Shown: one piece after another, positions 44,330 through 57,720 of the stretch
How positions within the stretch are numbered: position 1 is the first letter of the stretch
Layout of the letters: every line of letters starts with the position of its first letter
Origin: Gnetum montanum
Taxonomy: Eukaryota; Streptophyta; Gnetopsida; Gnetales; Gnetaceae
Reading direction: 5' to 3'
DNA: 64,000 nucleotides
Assembly (NCBI GenBank): GCA_015680685.1
Contig: MNCI01027120.1
Location: 293,390 to 357,389, forward strand
Translations under genes and position numbers: made by a program
The notes under the pieces: model-generated
What the model was told of the DNA's origin: nothing
The model's input: only the letters and a program-made list of their open reading frames with translations
The model's database searches: none

Positions 44330-45790
44330 GTATTCATTCATCAAGAGGCTTGGTGAAGGCATCAGAAAATTAACCATTTGTCCCAATATACTCTAAGTTA
44401 ACATTCCAAAGTTGAGTATGTTCTCTTATGAAATGCTGCTAAATTTTGAAATGCTTATATGAGAATGTTGAGTAGGACTTTTGGTCATGTTAATAGCACT
44501 ATTGTTGTCACAAAAAATAGGTGTGTGGTTTGATTTGATTCCTAGATCCTTGAGTGTTTCTTTCATCCATAACATTTATGCATGATAACTTCTAGCTAAA
44601 ATATACTTTGCTTTTGCTATAGATAGTGCTATAAAAGTTTTCTTCTTAGTTGCCCAAGAGACAAAAGTCTTTCCTAGAAAGAAATAGTTTCTACTTGTGC
44701 TTCAATGATCATCTACACAGCTTGCCCAATTTGCATCACAATATTTAACAAGATCAAGTGTTGAATCCTTTAGATACCAAATTCCCCAGTTAGCGGTACC
44801 TTTTAGATAATGAAAAATTTTCTTGACAGCTTTTAAATGAGATTTTTTGGGGTTAGCTTGATACTTCACATAAATTCCAACACTTAGAGTAATATCAGGT
44901 CTACTAGTAATTAAATATAGTAAACTATCTATCATAACTCTATAGAGCTTGAGATCAACACGTTTTCCTTGTTCATCTTTGCTTAGCTTGAAGTGTGTAG
45001 TCATTGGTGTTTTCTTAGTTTTCACATTAGCCAAATTGAATCTCTACAATATATTTTTGATGTATTTTGTTTAACAAATAAATATCCCACCTTTAGTTTA
45101 ACTGATTTGAAATCCAAGGAAGTTGTTGAGTTCTTCCATCATACTCATTTCAAACTTTGTTTGCATAAGAGCTAAAAACTTCTTGCATAAAATTTCATTA
45201 GTAGCTTCATAAATAATATCATCAACATAAATTTGGACAATAAGTAAATCCTTACCATATCATTTTAGAAATAAAATTACATTAGCCCTATCTCTTTCAA
45301 AACCATTAGACATGAAATGTTGTGAAAATCTATCATACCAAGGTCTAGGGGCTTGTTTGAGATCATAAAAGGTCCTTTTAATATATATACATAATCTAGA
45401 TGGATATGATCTATAAAACCTTTAGGTTGCTCAAAAAATACTTCCTCTTGAATCCTTTTGACATCCATTTGATACAATTTAATTCCTTTGACTCATGCAT
45501 AAGCTAAAAGAAGTTTGATTAATTCAAGCCTAGCCATAGGAGCAAATGTTTCATCAAAATTAATACCCTCTTACTAATTGTATCCTTTAGCAACCAATCT
45601 GATCTTGTTTTTGAAAATGTTTCCATTTTCATTTGTCTTGTTTCTAAACATCCATTTTGTTCCAATAATTTGTTTGTTGTTGGGTTTAGGAGTTAATTCC
45701 CACACTTTGTTTTTGAGAAATTGATTTAACTCTTCTTACATGGCTGAAATTCATCCTTCCTTCATTTTTGTCTCTCTGAAGTTTTTGGGT
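44330..45790 (-). pseudogene. Copia reverse transcriptase and RNase H
   Basis: In order: NKVWELTPKP, IIGTKWMFRNKTNENG, LVAKGY, DETFAPMARLE, YQMDVK followed directly by RIQEEVF (six residues missing, see findings), YVDDIIY (about 45215-45240), the helix with SRPDITLSVGIYVKYQANP (44880-44920), then RNase H with KYCDANWAS, FVSWATKK and ALSIAKAKY. YVDD is intact. Stops occur in several places, and 44702-45034 is the longest open piece. Confidence 0.87.
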
Positions 45791-45899
45791 TTAATTTATG
45801 AAAGATAGATAGGATAGGGTAAAATCTCTTTTTTTTAACTTCTATTTTTTATTTCATCTTCTACTTGTCCAATAACATTATTAAGGTAATGTCATCTTT

Positions 45900-46990
45900 T
45901 GAGTCTAGGCATTTTTAGTTGAGTTGGAGAATTATCTTCATGCTCACTTTCCTCTTTGGAATCATTTTCAATTTCTACATGGCAGTGTTGGATATCTTTT
46001 GAATAGGAACTTCTTCATCATCAAAGTGTAAACTAGAACCATCATTATCATCTATTTTTACATTTATGGTTTTCTTTACAGTGTTAGTTCTTTTATTGAA
46101 TACTTTGCATGCCCTACGAACTGTAGAGTATTCTAGAAAAATCCCCTCATCATTTTTGGGATCAAACTTTCTCAAAGCATCTTTATCATTCAAAATGTAA
46201 CATTTTGTACCAAAAAAAAAGAGGAAATAACTAAGTAAAGGCTTTCTACTAGTCCAAAGTTCATATGAACTTTTGGTGGTGAATCTCCTTGCTAGAACTC
46301 TATTGGAAACATAACATGCTATATTCATTGCTTCAACTCAGAAATAATATGAAATGTTCCTATTGCTTGAAATAGTTCTTTTCATTTCATTTAGAATCAT
46401 GTTCTTCTATTTTACAACTCCATTTTGTTAAGGAGTCCTGGGAGTAAAAAATTGATGTAGAATACCATTTAACAGATAGTGTTCTTAAATTCAGCATTTG
46501 TGAATTCTCTTCCATTGTCGCTTTTGATGGTTTTGATAGTATATCCCTTTTTATTTTGTATCTACTTAAAAATTCTCATAAAATGATCAAAATCTTTATA
46601 TTTGTGATATAAAAAAGCAACAAATGTAAAGCAAGCAGAATCATCAACAGTGGTTAAATAATACATTTTCTTTCTTAAACTAAGAGTTTGAGCGGGAGCA
46701 ACTAAGTCCATATGAAATAATTCTGAAGGATGTGAGGTGGAGATGCAATTCTTCTTATAAAACCTTATTGTTGTTTATTTTCCTTTTTGATAGGCTTCAC
46801 AAGTATTTAATGAAAAATCCTTGATTTTGGGAAACTTGCAAATTATATCTTTAGAGACAAGGGTTTGAAGAATGCCTTTGTTGATGTTGCCAAATTTCCT
46901 ATGCCAAATATGAAAATCACTTGTATTGCTAATCAAGCACTTGGATCCAAGGTTAGAAGTATCTCTAAAAAAAATAGTATAAAAACATTT
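45900..46990 (-). pseudogene. Copia integrase
   Basis: LFHMDLVAP (first Asp), TIKSDNGREFTN (second Asp, about 46505-46540) and a later region with YELWTSRKP and RKFDPKNDEGIFLEYS (45975-46328). HHCC remnants near 46830-46900. Frames change and stops break the core. Confidence 0.82.
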
Positions 46991-47036
46991 TCTTTTCTAT
47001 TTTCTTCTATAATAACTTTTCTAGAATAAGGGTCTC

Positions 47037-47399
47037 TTACTCTACATATATATCCTTGGAAAAGGTAACATTAAAATTTGAATCACAAAGTTGAATTACA
47101 CTAAGAACATTGTATTTAAGACCTTCATCATAAAGCACTGGTTTAACAAAAGGTTTATCCTCACCTAAAATTGTACAAATACCTTTAATTTGAGCTTCTG
47201 CATCATCTCCAAAGGTGCATATTTTATAATTTTGTTTTGAAAATTGTATAAATTGAGACTTGTCACTTGTCATATGTCTTGAACATCCACTATCAATGTA
47301 CCAGGTACTCCTTTTTATAGTAGAAAGAGAAACTTGAGCAAGCATGTATTTTTTAGAACTCTTTTCCTTTAGTCTCCAAACTTTCTTTCCTTGCAACAC
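47037..47399 (-). pseudogene. Copia aspartic protease
   Basis: STWYIDSGCSRHMTSDKSQF (about 47255-47310) is the copia protease active site. NVLSVIQLCDSNF marks the start of the pre-integrase domain. Open for 120 codons. Confidence 0.9.
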
Positions 47400-47462
47400 A
47401 CCTTTTCTATGCTATTTTGAAAAAGACCAATTATAGTGATTTACCCATAAATAACAAAAAGA

Positions 47463-48879
47463 CTAAATATGTTTTGTTTTACCATAATAGAAACAAACCA
47501 TTTTCTTTAATTCAACTACATAATCAAACTTGGGAAGATATTTCCTCATGTCCATAAAACCAAGTGATACTTTAATGTAAGGAAGCCTTGGATCTTGATC
47601 CATTTCCTTATTTTTTGTGAGTTTGTCATTACAAAGTTGTACATATGATAATTCCTTATTAGTATGCTCAAGAACTACTATTAGCTTTTCAACCTCAACT
47701 GTTAAGTCTAAGTTTACCTTCTTAAGATTAGAGCATTTAGTATGAAGTTCAACTATTTCTACTTCCTTACTATGTAAAGTTCTTTTCATTTTGATGCATA
47801 AATTGTAGAAGGAGATTATCTCATTACAAAGTAACTCATACATTTCTTCCAAAGTATTTTCATCCTTTAGCTTCATTATCACAAATTGAATCATTGATGG
47901 ATTCATGATTTGCCAAGGCTATGCATAGAAGATATGAATCTATGGAGCAATCTTTAGGTTCATCATGCTAGCTTGTATAGAGGTTTATTATTCTCCTTTC
48001 TTCTATAGATTCTTTCTTTTACAGCCTACAAGCACTAGGGTATTCAGAGGCCATATGGCCTCTTCCACCACATATCCAACATTCTATAGAAGAGATATCA
48101 AGATCAGAAACTTTGGATTGCTTACCGTTGATGTTTAGTTGATTGAAGCTTTTTCCTTTTCTTGCCAAAAGCCTTTTTACTATTCTTGTTAGAAGAGTAA
48201 GTTCATCATCATTGTTTGCATCATAATCAGATATCTTCTTTTCTTTTGAAGAACTCTTAAGAGCAATGGATTTCTCCTTGATAGCACCTTCACTGATGAG
48301 ATTCATTTCATATGCTACAAGTGTACTTTGCAACTCTTCAAATTTGAGAATAGAGAAATCCCTAATTTCTTCCACAGTAGTGATTTTGGGTCTAAATTCA
48401 GGGAGTAGAGTTGAAATCATTTTAATGATGACTTTACTCTTTAGTAACTCTTTCCCTGTGCCTCTAATGGCTACTATAATATCATTGGTCCTTGAGAAAT
48501 AATCTTTAATCCTTTCACCTTCTTTCATTTTCAACTTATCATATTTAGATTGCAAGACTAGGAACCTAGATTGTTTTACCACTAAGGTTTTTTCATAAGT
48601 GGCTTCTAAACCTTCCCAAATTTCTTTGGCATTTTTACATCTAACCATTCTATTAACCTCATGTTTTCTAAGAGCACAATAGAGACAATTCCTAGCCTTT
48701 GAATCATACATAAACTTATTTTTGTCATCATTAGACACACTTATCTCTAGGAAGTGCAATGCTTGTAGTGTTGTGAATGGGATGAGTGTATCCTTCCGCA
48801 ATGGATTATCGTACTTTAAATTCCATGGATTCAAAGAATCCTTGCATCCATGCTTTTCAAGATGTGAAGTCAATTCCAT
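47463..48879 (-). pseudogene. Copia gag
   Basis: The longest open stretch in the window, 286 codons (48879-48019), then a coiled-coil-like piece (47906-47463). It contains AKEIWEGLEATYE and YDKLKMKEGERIKDYFSR of the UBN2/gag family. The zinc knuckle is CWICGGRGHMASEYPS, where the last Cys of CX2CX4HX4C is Tyr. The N-terminal gag part before MELTSH is outside the frame. It builds the particle coat. Confidence 0.85.
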
Positions 48880-48957
48880 CGAACATTAGTGGCTTGTTGT
48901 AATATATTTTCTCCATATTTCACTCTTGAGTTATTATGCTTAATCTGGGATAACCAT

Positions 48958-48969
48958 GCTCCGATACCA
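48958..48969 (-). other. Copia primer-binding site
   Basis: In element orientation TGGTATCGGAGC, one change from TGGTATCAGAGC, the well-known plant copia site complementary to initiator tRNA-Met, followed by ATGGTTATCCCAG. Confidence 0.88.
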
Positions 48970-48970
48970 C

Positions 48971-49962
48971 TTAAGATTAAGAACTTAGAAGGGGTGTTGA
49001 ATAAGGTCTACCAAATTAGATCCAATTTTTGCACAACAAATGTACATGATTTCCCAACTTGGGTACATCCATACTTGAAGGGTAGAATCCTTACCCACCT
49101 CTAGATTTTGTTTTTTTTAAATGTGATTTCAAGGACATCAAAATATTTCCAAATAATTGAGCTTCACTAAGAGTTTTTTATCTCAAAAATACACCCAACC
49201 CCTCTAGGTCCAAACAAGCTTAAGAATGCCTTTCCTCAAGAAGCACATCTAATCCCTCAAGGCTTAAAAACAAAGAAAATAAAGATTAAGGAAGAAAATG
49301 AACTAAGCTTTAGATTCCTTGATTTTGGCTCTACAAAAATCAATAAATACATCAACAAATAATAGAGAATTGAGGTACAAAAATATCTAAAAAGATGTAT
49401 ACAATGATGGCTTAATTATATGAATAGTGCTTTATTTTTCCAAAAAGGTATCACCTTCTTTGATACCCTTGTCAACATTATATGTTCATTGAAGTTTATA
49501 CAATGGCTAGAAATGGCTAGTTGAGACATCTTACATGAGCTTGAGACGTCTCACTAGATTTTCTTACCTTGCAAGTGAGACATCTTATCTAACTAGAGAT
49601 GCATTGAGTGAGATGTCTAGACTGGAATTGGGATGTCTCAACTAAGATGTCTTGAGTTCACTTTAGACATTTTTTGTTTTCTTGGGATGTCTTGCTTGAG
49701 ATTAGAACTTCTTAGTAGAGATGCCTTGCTATAGAATGAGATGTTTTGGTAGACTTGAGGACATCTTCTTTGGAATTCTAGACATCTTGCATCCTTGTGA
49801 TTTCTTTCAAATCCTTGCAGTCCATGTTGAACTTTATCACATCAATTTATTAAATCTTTCTCTTGTCTCAATCTCATTATAGTCCTTTCTTAATCTTTCA
49901 AGATCTCACAAGAACACTTACAAATTCTCCATTTTCCAAGGTTTTGACATTCGAAAAGATGA
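48971..49962 (-). repeat. Copia 5' LTR
   Basis: Matches 43110-44093 along its length with many substitutions. TGTCTC or complement at 49523-49528, 49577-49582 and 49634-49639. Its ends have lost the exact TG/CA bases, so edges are good to a few bases. Confidence 0.8.
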
Positions 49963-49965
49963 ACA

Positions 49966-50260
49966 ACAATTTTCTAAACCAAGTTGAAGCCATACCTTCA
50001 AGTCTAGATTTAGCAATTAGTACCCTTAATTAATTTGGTATCTCCTTTAACTCAAAATTCTTATCAAGTGTCATTAGTCAACTTGTAAATGCATTAGTAT
50101 CATCTACAATGTTGAAATTTTTCAATTCCACACATGGAAGTCCTATAGCATTTCTGAATTCTCTAGAAAGTCTTGCTTCATATGGAAGTAGTAGATGTTT
50201 GGGATGGAGTTCTGACATGAAAATTTGGATTTCCTACCCCTAGAATCCTAGGCTAATGGT
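49966..50260 (-). pseudogene. Gag-like fragment
   Basis: One frame on the minus strand reads RLSREFRNAIGLPCVELKNF, then DDTNAFTS, LDKNFELKEIP and RVLIAKSRLEGMASTWF, with two stops. The last part has the A..L.G.A..W pattern of retrotransposon gag cores. It ends at the copia LTR and no continuation is seen at 43109. Confidence 0.45.
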
Positions 50261-53200
50261 TTCTTACACTCCTATAGTTGAAATGTTCTTTTTCCTCATC
50301 TGGTTCCACTTTACTAGGTTGAGAAACTTCTTCATCATTATTTGAGTGAGAATGCTTATCATCATCATGAGTTTGTGTATAGATGGAACTTGCATTTTTA
50401 TCTACCTTGGCATTGATCTTATACAATCATTGAATCCTTAGATAAAAGCTAGATTTCATGCACTCTATATCTCTATTTTGGATTTGAACATTTTTTTCTT
50501 AGGGGCCATCTAAAACATACACAAAAATCCATAGCTAATTTCCAAATAATAATAAACCTACTCTTTAACACCAATTCATGGAGTAAGGCCACTCCAATAT
50601 ACTTTAACCCTTAAATCATATCAAATCTTGATATTATAAAAGATAATTTAATTGCTAAAAAATAGGAAAAATAATTATCTTCTATTAATGCTAGAATAAG
50701 ATTATAAATATAGTAGAATCCAATTCATAAAATCACAAATTACATACACACTCAATGAGATTGTAAAGCATGAGTGTAACAACCCACCCTAGCTAGGGTA
50801 GGGTGACGCCTAGGATCAAGTGCTCTTACAATGAAAGCATGATAACTAAAAAAAAACTAATGATGTGTAGAATACATGATATTAAGAAAGGTCAAACTAC
50901 ATAGCATTTCAATTTATAAACATGCATGTCTCTACATAAATCAAACTATGCACTACTTTGCTAAAATAGAAAAAAATACTAAGAGTACAAAAAGTTTCAT
51001 ACTAATGTACATGAAAATATATATTAACTAAGCACTGAAGATTTTTTCCTCCTCCACTCTCCCTCTTCGTGCGTGTCTAGGCTCATCTGCCTTTCACTTG
51101 TAATTAAATAAAGTTAGTACACAATTGAGTAGGAAGCCTTTATACTTCCCCTACTAGATGGTCAACAAGTGCTATACTAGGGGAGAGGAGTGGGGTACAA
51201 GGCAACCTACAACAACTGTTAGTCTTACGCATGTTCAAAACAACACATACCATATTGCCTATAATGCTAACATACTATTATACAATCACAAATAAAGCCA
51301 TAGTCCAACATCATCTATCAAGCCCATGTCATCATACCCACGATATACTATTAAATAGTCCATGATCCACACAATCATAATCCAATCAGAACACCTATTA
51401 TCATGATATTACTCACAAACTGATACTATCACATACATAGCCCATGTGGTGGCTAGCATATCCACACTCAATGTAGCATGTGAAATGTTGCCATGAGTAC
51501 TCATAATAGCCATTGCCTGCAAGTCTTTTATTATTATTTTATTTATCCAACTGGTGCTAGGGTTCATCAAGCTGTAACATCCAACCATTAGCCTTTTGAA
51601 GGAATGGAAAAAGGGATGAACACACCTATGTCACATACTAGCCATAGGGACGAACACACCTATGTTCTCCCACTCTTAGGATGAGGTATGAGATAGGAGC
51701 CTCACTGATGGATCATAGTGGTGGTCAATCCATATTGCCTCCAAGGTGGCCCATCACTAACTGGTCCACACCCTCATGCTAGCACCACCTGCCAACGACC
51801 GTCACAAGTGTCGTTGTGAAGACATGTACATATTTTGGCTAGCTTAAAGCAACACATGTCATAAGCACAACACATCTAACCAAACATAACATAACCACAT
51901 ATATCCACACCTAAGAGTCACATTCATTCCATGAAAACAATACCATGATTCAACAAAATACCAGTTTACACTAGAACCATATTTCACGAATTGCATGTAA
52001 TTCCACGAAAATGATAGCTATCATAACCTCCAAAATGATATATGGCCAAATAGAAAATTAATTCTAAAATTAAAAAGTACTTCCCAAAATAATAACAACG
52101 ACATTAATTTCACCTAAATCAAACTTATGGAAGCAAATCTAGGCTTGTTTAAAGTTTGATTAATAAAATAATATTTCATAATATTTAATTATTGCCAAGA
52201 AGGATTGGAACTCCCAACAATGCTCTTGCCCCACTAGGCCCTAAAAATATCATATTCCAATCATGCCAATCTCATCAACATCACATAGCATATTCTACAA
52301 GTCCACATCATACCATACATAGCATATATATATTACTACACAAGTCATAACCAAGATTGGACAAGTTTGAGCAATAGGTAGAATAAAAAGTCCAAGCTCA
52401 AACTTTGAGCTATCCATCCCACATGCCCATCTTGCATAATCATATAAACTAATCCAACACAAAAATATAAGGAAAATGCAAAGAGAACCCACCAATTAAA
52501 ATTGTTGAGTAGAATGGTTGAAACAAGTAGAAAACCCTCAAAAATCTGGTAGGATTCTATTTCACTCCCAACATGTTGTGCACCTACGTAGATATGACTG
52601 CAGCAATCCCAAATCTAGGTTCAAAGTAAGCAAAAGCTATCCACAAAGCTCAAAATTCAAAAAAATGTGGGATATAAGAAGAGTGCAGAAAGAAAAATAG
52701 AAGAAAACAAGCTCCTGTGCATTTCTGTTTCCTCAAAAACAAAAGGAAACAAACAAAATTATATTTTTATGGATGGCAGTGCAAAAGGATAGTGGAAAAA
52801 GAATAAGGATAAAAATAAAACTATGCTTTTAGGCATATGTTGATATATATATATATATAAGCAAACTTTTTTTCCCTTTGCACACATCTCATGCAACCTA
52901 ATGTTACTTTTTTATTTTAACTTTATTTTATTTTACTTTTTAACCATGTCATTTTCATAAGCTAATATATTTTTTTTCCTCTGCAACTAATATTGTGAAC
53001 TTCAATTATGCATAACAAACACATCGGGACTCTAAATCTAAATTTTTTTAAACCTACAAGATCCTTATCATACGCTCTACACATTCACATGCCAAAACCA
53101 CACCCAAACATCTTGCAACATAGTGCTATAGTGCAAATGCCTAAATATTGAAATTACACATAAAGCATAAAGACATACAAGATAGGTGCCCTTGTACCCT

Positions 53201-54369
53201 AATCCAACACCCCTGCTAGCAATATCACCTGTCTAACACATCATACAGGGCTAGTGTACATAATCACATTAGCTAAGCACATAAAGACATCATAATTGTA
53301 ACATAAAGATGAAGTCTCATAACATATAAAATACATTAACTTGTCCCCAACAACCCATCAGGACTCCACACATAATGTCTAAATCATAAGCGTATGACCA
53401 TGCCTATTGTCTTTGGATGGGATGTAACAACGAGGATTTATAACCATACATTCAATTAACCTTAATGCAAGACATAATTAATTCAAATCTTTTCATCACA
53501 TAGGATCAGGATCCAAACACACAGAGAACTATAATGATTAATATTGCATACACAATTAACTAGAGAGATGCATACACTCTCATGAAATCTCTTCCTCTTC
53601 ATGCACTTCTTACAAAACATGCAAACCTAATTAATATTTATAAATTACAAGATCAAGAATTGAGGGATACCTTTACCATGATCAACTTAGAGATTCTTGG
53701 CTATTTTCAATCTTGATCTCAATACTCCTAGTTGTTTTCCATCTTGGAACTTTCATTTTGAAAGATTTCATGATTGAATGAGATATCTATAGACTTCACA
53801 AGACATCTTTCTATTAATCCTAGCTTTCAAGAAAGGAATCTCCTCTAGAGATAAGACGTCTCTTCTAATGGTAAGATGTATTCCTAGAGAAATCTCTTCT
53901 TAGGGCAAGACATCTTCTCTTCTTGATAAGACATCTCGTAGACATTTGGGACATCTCATATGTCATCTCAACTCTTAGGCAATACATCTCCCAAGTAACC
54001 AAGATGTCTTTCTAACTACCTAAAACCATCAATCTTCTATCTATAGGGATGAAAAGAAGTTTAGAAGAGGTGTCCCTATATCAAGTATTTATCTAATGAG
54101 GATGTAGAAAGATTATGAGTGTAGACATACAATAAGAAATAACTTCAACTCCTAAGGGTATTATCTCTACCTCAAGAAGCATAATATCATATTGTGTTTA
54201 TCTTTTTCCTTTAAATTTATCAAATAGAAAAATCTTCTAGATTTCTCCTATTTATTTTCAATATTTATTTGATAAAGTAGGACCCTATACAATACACTGA
54301 TAAAGAATAGTTCATTGAACAATGATATGACAAAGCTATTTTTGTGATATTTCAAGATAGAATAGATTC
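50261..54369. other. AT-rich sequence without recognisable gene
   Basis: I see no coding signature. TGTAACAACCC at about 50776 followed by the perfect 14-bp palindrome ACCCTAGCTAGGGT (50786-50799) could be the start of an LTR (many plant LTRs begin TGTAAC), but no partner was found. A TA run lies at 52843-52859. AGATGTCT/AGACATCT words cluster at 53785-54015 as in the copia LTR U3, so a decayed copia-type LTR is likely there. Confidence 0.4.
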
Positions 54370-54660
54370 TGATGAGTGGCGAGGATTCCCTATGCCCAAC
54401 CATACATACCACAAGTGCTTATATGTAGCCTAGTTAAATTTCATGGTCTAGGGCTAGTATAGTTATCTAGATAGCTAGGCAATAGATTGCTAGTTGTTGT
54501 CTTTTCAATCACATCTATGTAGGGTTAGCTTATAAGGTTAAGTGTGATTGATGCATATGATAATGATGTTGTTCTAGTTATAGCTAAAATATTCTTAAAA
54601 TATTAAAATTCTAAATAATCTAGCCTAAGTGAAAAGAACAAATCTAGTGTAGCCTATAAC
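54370..54660 (-). repeat. LTR fragment of the solo-LTR subfamily
   Basis: Begins TGATGAGTGGCGAGGATTCC and follows the 204-500 LTR through GGCTAGTATAGTTATCTAGATAG and TCTAGCCTAAGTG. It is lost after about 54660. Only the 3' third (U5/R) is recognisable. Confidence 0.6.
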
Positions 54661-56781
54661 GTTTTATTCCTAATTATGTATCATAATTATATTATATGTA
54701 AACAGTGTAATTAATCTTCAAATGAAGGGATACCTTATTATAAGGAGATGTAATCATTTATGATATCGTTTTGGGATTTGACTTATGACATTTTAGGTTA
54801 AAAACTTAGAGGTCATGCTAGCATGGAGTTGTGAAGCCAACAATGGCAAGTAATGGAGCTGAGTGAAGTGAGACAATAAAGGATTGATCATTCCTTCGAT
54901 CTTATCACCTAACCATGATGAAAATGTTGGATTACCTCTATGTTAATCCAAAGGCCCTATGTTAACATTATTTTTATCATATTCATCATTAATGAAGGCA
55001 TTTTTTATTGAATTGAAGTATTTTTTATTTTTCAAGTGCATTATTTGAGTTATTAGGGATGAAACATCATTTATCCTTGACATCCTAAAATATGATGTCA
55101 CATTTGGTATTGAAGAAAATATCAATCCAGGAATTGGAAGTGGAATTAAGTAAAATGTAAGAGCCCATGTTTTATTATGTATACAAGAAGTATGATAATA
55201 ATATTAGTGAAGAATGAGATAGGAAAGGATATGGAATGAGGAAGAAAAGAATAACAAGGAGTAAGAAATAGTTTAAAATTTTAGTTCAAAGAACTATATT
55301 AAATCTTAGCTCATCTTTGCTTGAGCCTCACATTCATCCTTGGTAGCATTGTCATTCCAAAGTAGATTGTAGCATGTAGCCAATCCACTACCAAGTTGGT
55401 GGATGTACCCTACAAAATTCTATGTAGCCTCCTTGGCATCTTTAGCCTTTGAAATCTTAGTGTATAGCAAGTCATCCTAGGCATCATACTGAGTAATGTC
55501 CTTCTTACATTCTTTTTCTTTTCTCTACACTCACAAAGAAACCAAAAACATGGAAGATAAGAATTAGGAAGAAAAAGAAAAATACAAGTAAAAAGAAAAA
55601 TTTAATTCTAACATGAAGGCATTCATTCTCCATATTGAATATTCATTTTTTTGTTTATGAAGTGGTGTACTAGACATGAGAAACTCTTTAATTTTCCTAA
55701 TATTTCTTTGAAATTCTTGATTACTTCAAGTGAATTCTATAGACTAAACCAATTCAAAATCACCTTTGAAGCTACATGATTAAGAATCTTGTAGATGAAT
55801 CACTCCATCTTGAATAGAACTTAGGGTATTTTTAGCAATTCAATCACTTAGATGGTGAAATAGAAGAAAATCCTTTTCAGTATCATTAACCAACTATGTA
55901 AGGGAATAGGAGGAGTCCTTAATATTAACATAAAAATGAAAATAGTACCAAAAAGAGATGTTGCTGCTATAGTATGATGAGAACTAGTGAATGTGAAATT
56001 TTTGATAGGAGTGGTTCATGGAGATTTGTGAGGTGGAGTAGTGGTTTGCCTAGGTATAGGATATGGGAAGCACTCCAACTTGGACCTTTTTATTTCTTGA
56101 AAAAAGAGACTTTGAGTCATCAATACCTACCAAGGAATAAAGTATTAGAAGTACAAGATAAAGGAAAGTACATAAATCCAATAAATAGATAGACTTATCT
56201 CTAGACCTTTTTCTTGCTAACCTCTGCTAGGACCTAGAGTACCTATGTGAAATTTCTAGTAAGAAAAAAAAAATCATTAGTCCAAGAAGAAAAATAAGCT
56301 AAATTTAAGAATAGTGAACTTGGTACCTTAGAGGTAGGTTCAACTAATTTATCTTTTTATGAAGCTTTTTCACTAGTATGAGTCTTTGAATGGATATGCA
56401 CTCCAAATTTTACTATAACACAAAAATATAATAATAATAAATAAATTTAAAAATCAATAAGAAAACATAATATACCTCACCCATAGCTTTGAGATTCTAA
56501 TACTATGTAACATCTTCTTGAATTTTTTTTGAACTCTCCATTTGGGCTCTTAGGAATTGTTCATCCTTAAGGAATGAGGGATATTGAATAGGGTCATTAA
56601 GGAGGAAATAGTTATTTTTACTATTATAGCTCAAGGTGAGATTCATGAATAGGGGTACACACCACAAGGATAATTTAGTTTTATGTGCCTTGAGTGTACC
56701 AATCAAAATTTCCATAGTAGTAAATAGTTTTCTAAAATAAGAATACGACCAATCTTATATCGTACCATTTTTGACACCATG
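54661..56781. other. AT-rich sequence with weak coding-like traces
   Basis: No recognised gene. On the minus strand 55295-55530 reads ECKKDITQYDA...KISKAKDAKEAT...LATCYNLLWNDNAT with stops, and 56503-56715 is open for 70 codons (MEILIGTLKAHKT...FLKDEQFLRAQMESSKKIQ). Both may belong to one decayed transposon ORF. I cannot assign a family. Confidence 0.3.
56777..56781. repeat. Target-site duplication of E3 (left)
   Basis: CCATG, identical to 63765-63769. Confidence 0.9.
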
Positions 56782-57574
56782 TGATGGGACGCGATATCGC
56801 ATGGGCTGCAATATCACATCCCACGTAATATCGCAGTGCACCGCAAAGTCTATAAATAAGAGGCAACTCTCCCTTGTTTCTCATCCTAGGCTTAGACTGT
56901 AAGGAAACTCTGGCAGTTTTCCCTCTCCAAAGATAGATTAATTTCCATGTGCCCGCAGTAGGAACTCCAAAGTGAACGGATCTTTATTCTAGCAAATATT
57001 GTACCTGGACACAAGTTTGTGTACGACAATAAAGACGAACTTCTTGGATAAACCTTGCAGTGCATGGAATAGGCTAATTAGGACTTTATTTACTGTTGTT
57101 TATTATTTGTCATTTAAATGCTTTATTAGTTATTAAATCTTTCTCAACCCTTCTCTCCTAGTTAAGTGCCTCAGTATGACCACTTCGAGCACATGCGTTA
57201 CGCTTGGTGATCCCAGCAACGACTAGCGTTTGATAACCAAGGTTGCATTGGTTCAGGGTGTGAACTGTAAGTGGGAACAGATGTTGACACTAGGTTAATT
57301 AAGACTTAGTTAGTTAGTTAAAGTTAGTGAATTAGTCTCTTCACCCTTCACCTTGTTAGCATAGGAGATAAAATAGAAAACTATAAAAATCACATACCTC
57401 AGACTTACTTAACAATACAACCGTGACAACTACAAGTAAGTCTGGGAAGACAACGAATGATTAACCTTAAGTGTTCCATGAGCCATGTAGGCACTTAGTC
57501 TTCGGAGTTCGACCGGATCGCACATGCTACGCTCGTATTTATATGGTTGAGTGTAGGGGTACCTCACCACTCAT
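56782..57574 (+). repeat. E3 5' LTR
   Basis: TGATGGGACGCG...CACCACTCATCA. GATATC-type words 56788-56845, TATA CTATAAATAAG 56850-56860, AATAAAG downstream. Shorter in U3 than the 3' LTR. Confidence 0.88.
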
Positions 57575-57575
57575 C

Positions 57576-57594
57576 ATTGGTGCCATTTCCAAGG
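57576..57594 (+). other. E3 primer-binding site
   Basis: TGGTGCCATTTCCAAGGAC after one T. Decayed from the E1 site by G/A and C/T type changes. Confidence 0.72.
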
Positions 57595-57720
57595 ACTAAG
57601 TGTTTGTATGCTAAGTAGAACATAGGAAATCACTCACATCGTTGGGAGCTTAAATGAACCTTAGGGTTAATTAAACGAAAAATTATATAATGGTTAAATA
57701 GCACACCGAGATAAACTAAA

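Larger units (their letters stand above)
43110..49962 (-). mobile_element. Ty1/copia element, full length, 6.9 kb
   Basis: LTRs 43110-44093 and about 48971-49962, copia primer-binding site, purine-rich tract, and gag-protease-integrase-RT-RNase H in copia order on the minus strand. Many stops; dead. Target-site duplication not convincing (acact before, acaac after). A related solo LTR occurs at 18216-26917. Confidence 0.88.

Noticed and set aside
43105-49970. A 5-bp target-site duplication for the copia element
   Set aside because: acact and acaac/acaat are the best candidates, but the LTR edges are decayed and the flanks (LINE end, gag fragment) do not join into one sequence.
50776-51000. 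TGTAACAACCC start plus palindrome as a complete LTR
   Set aside because: No second copy, primer site or matching end was found within the window. Left as a possibility in the region note.
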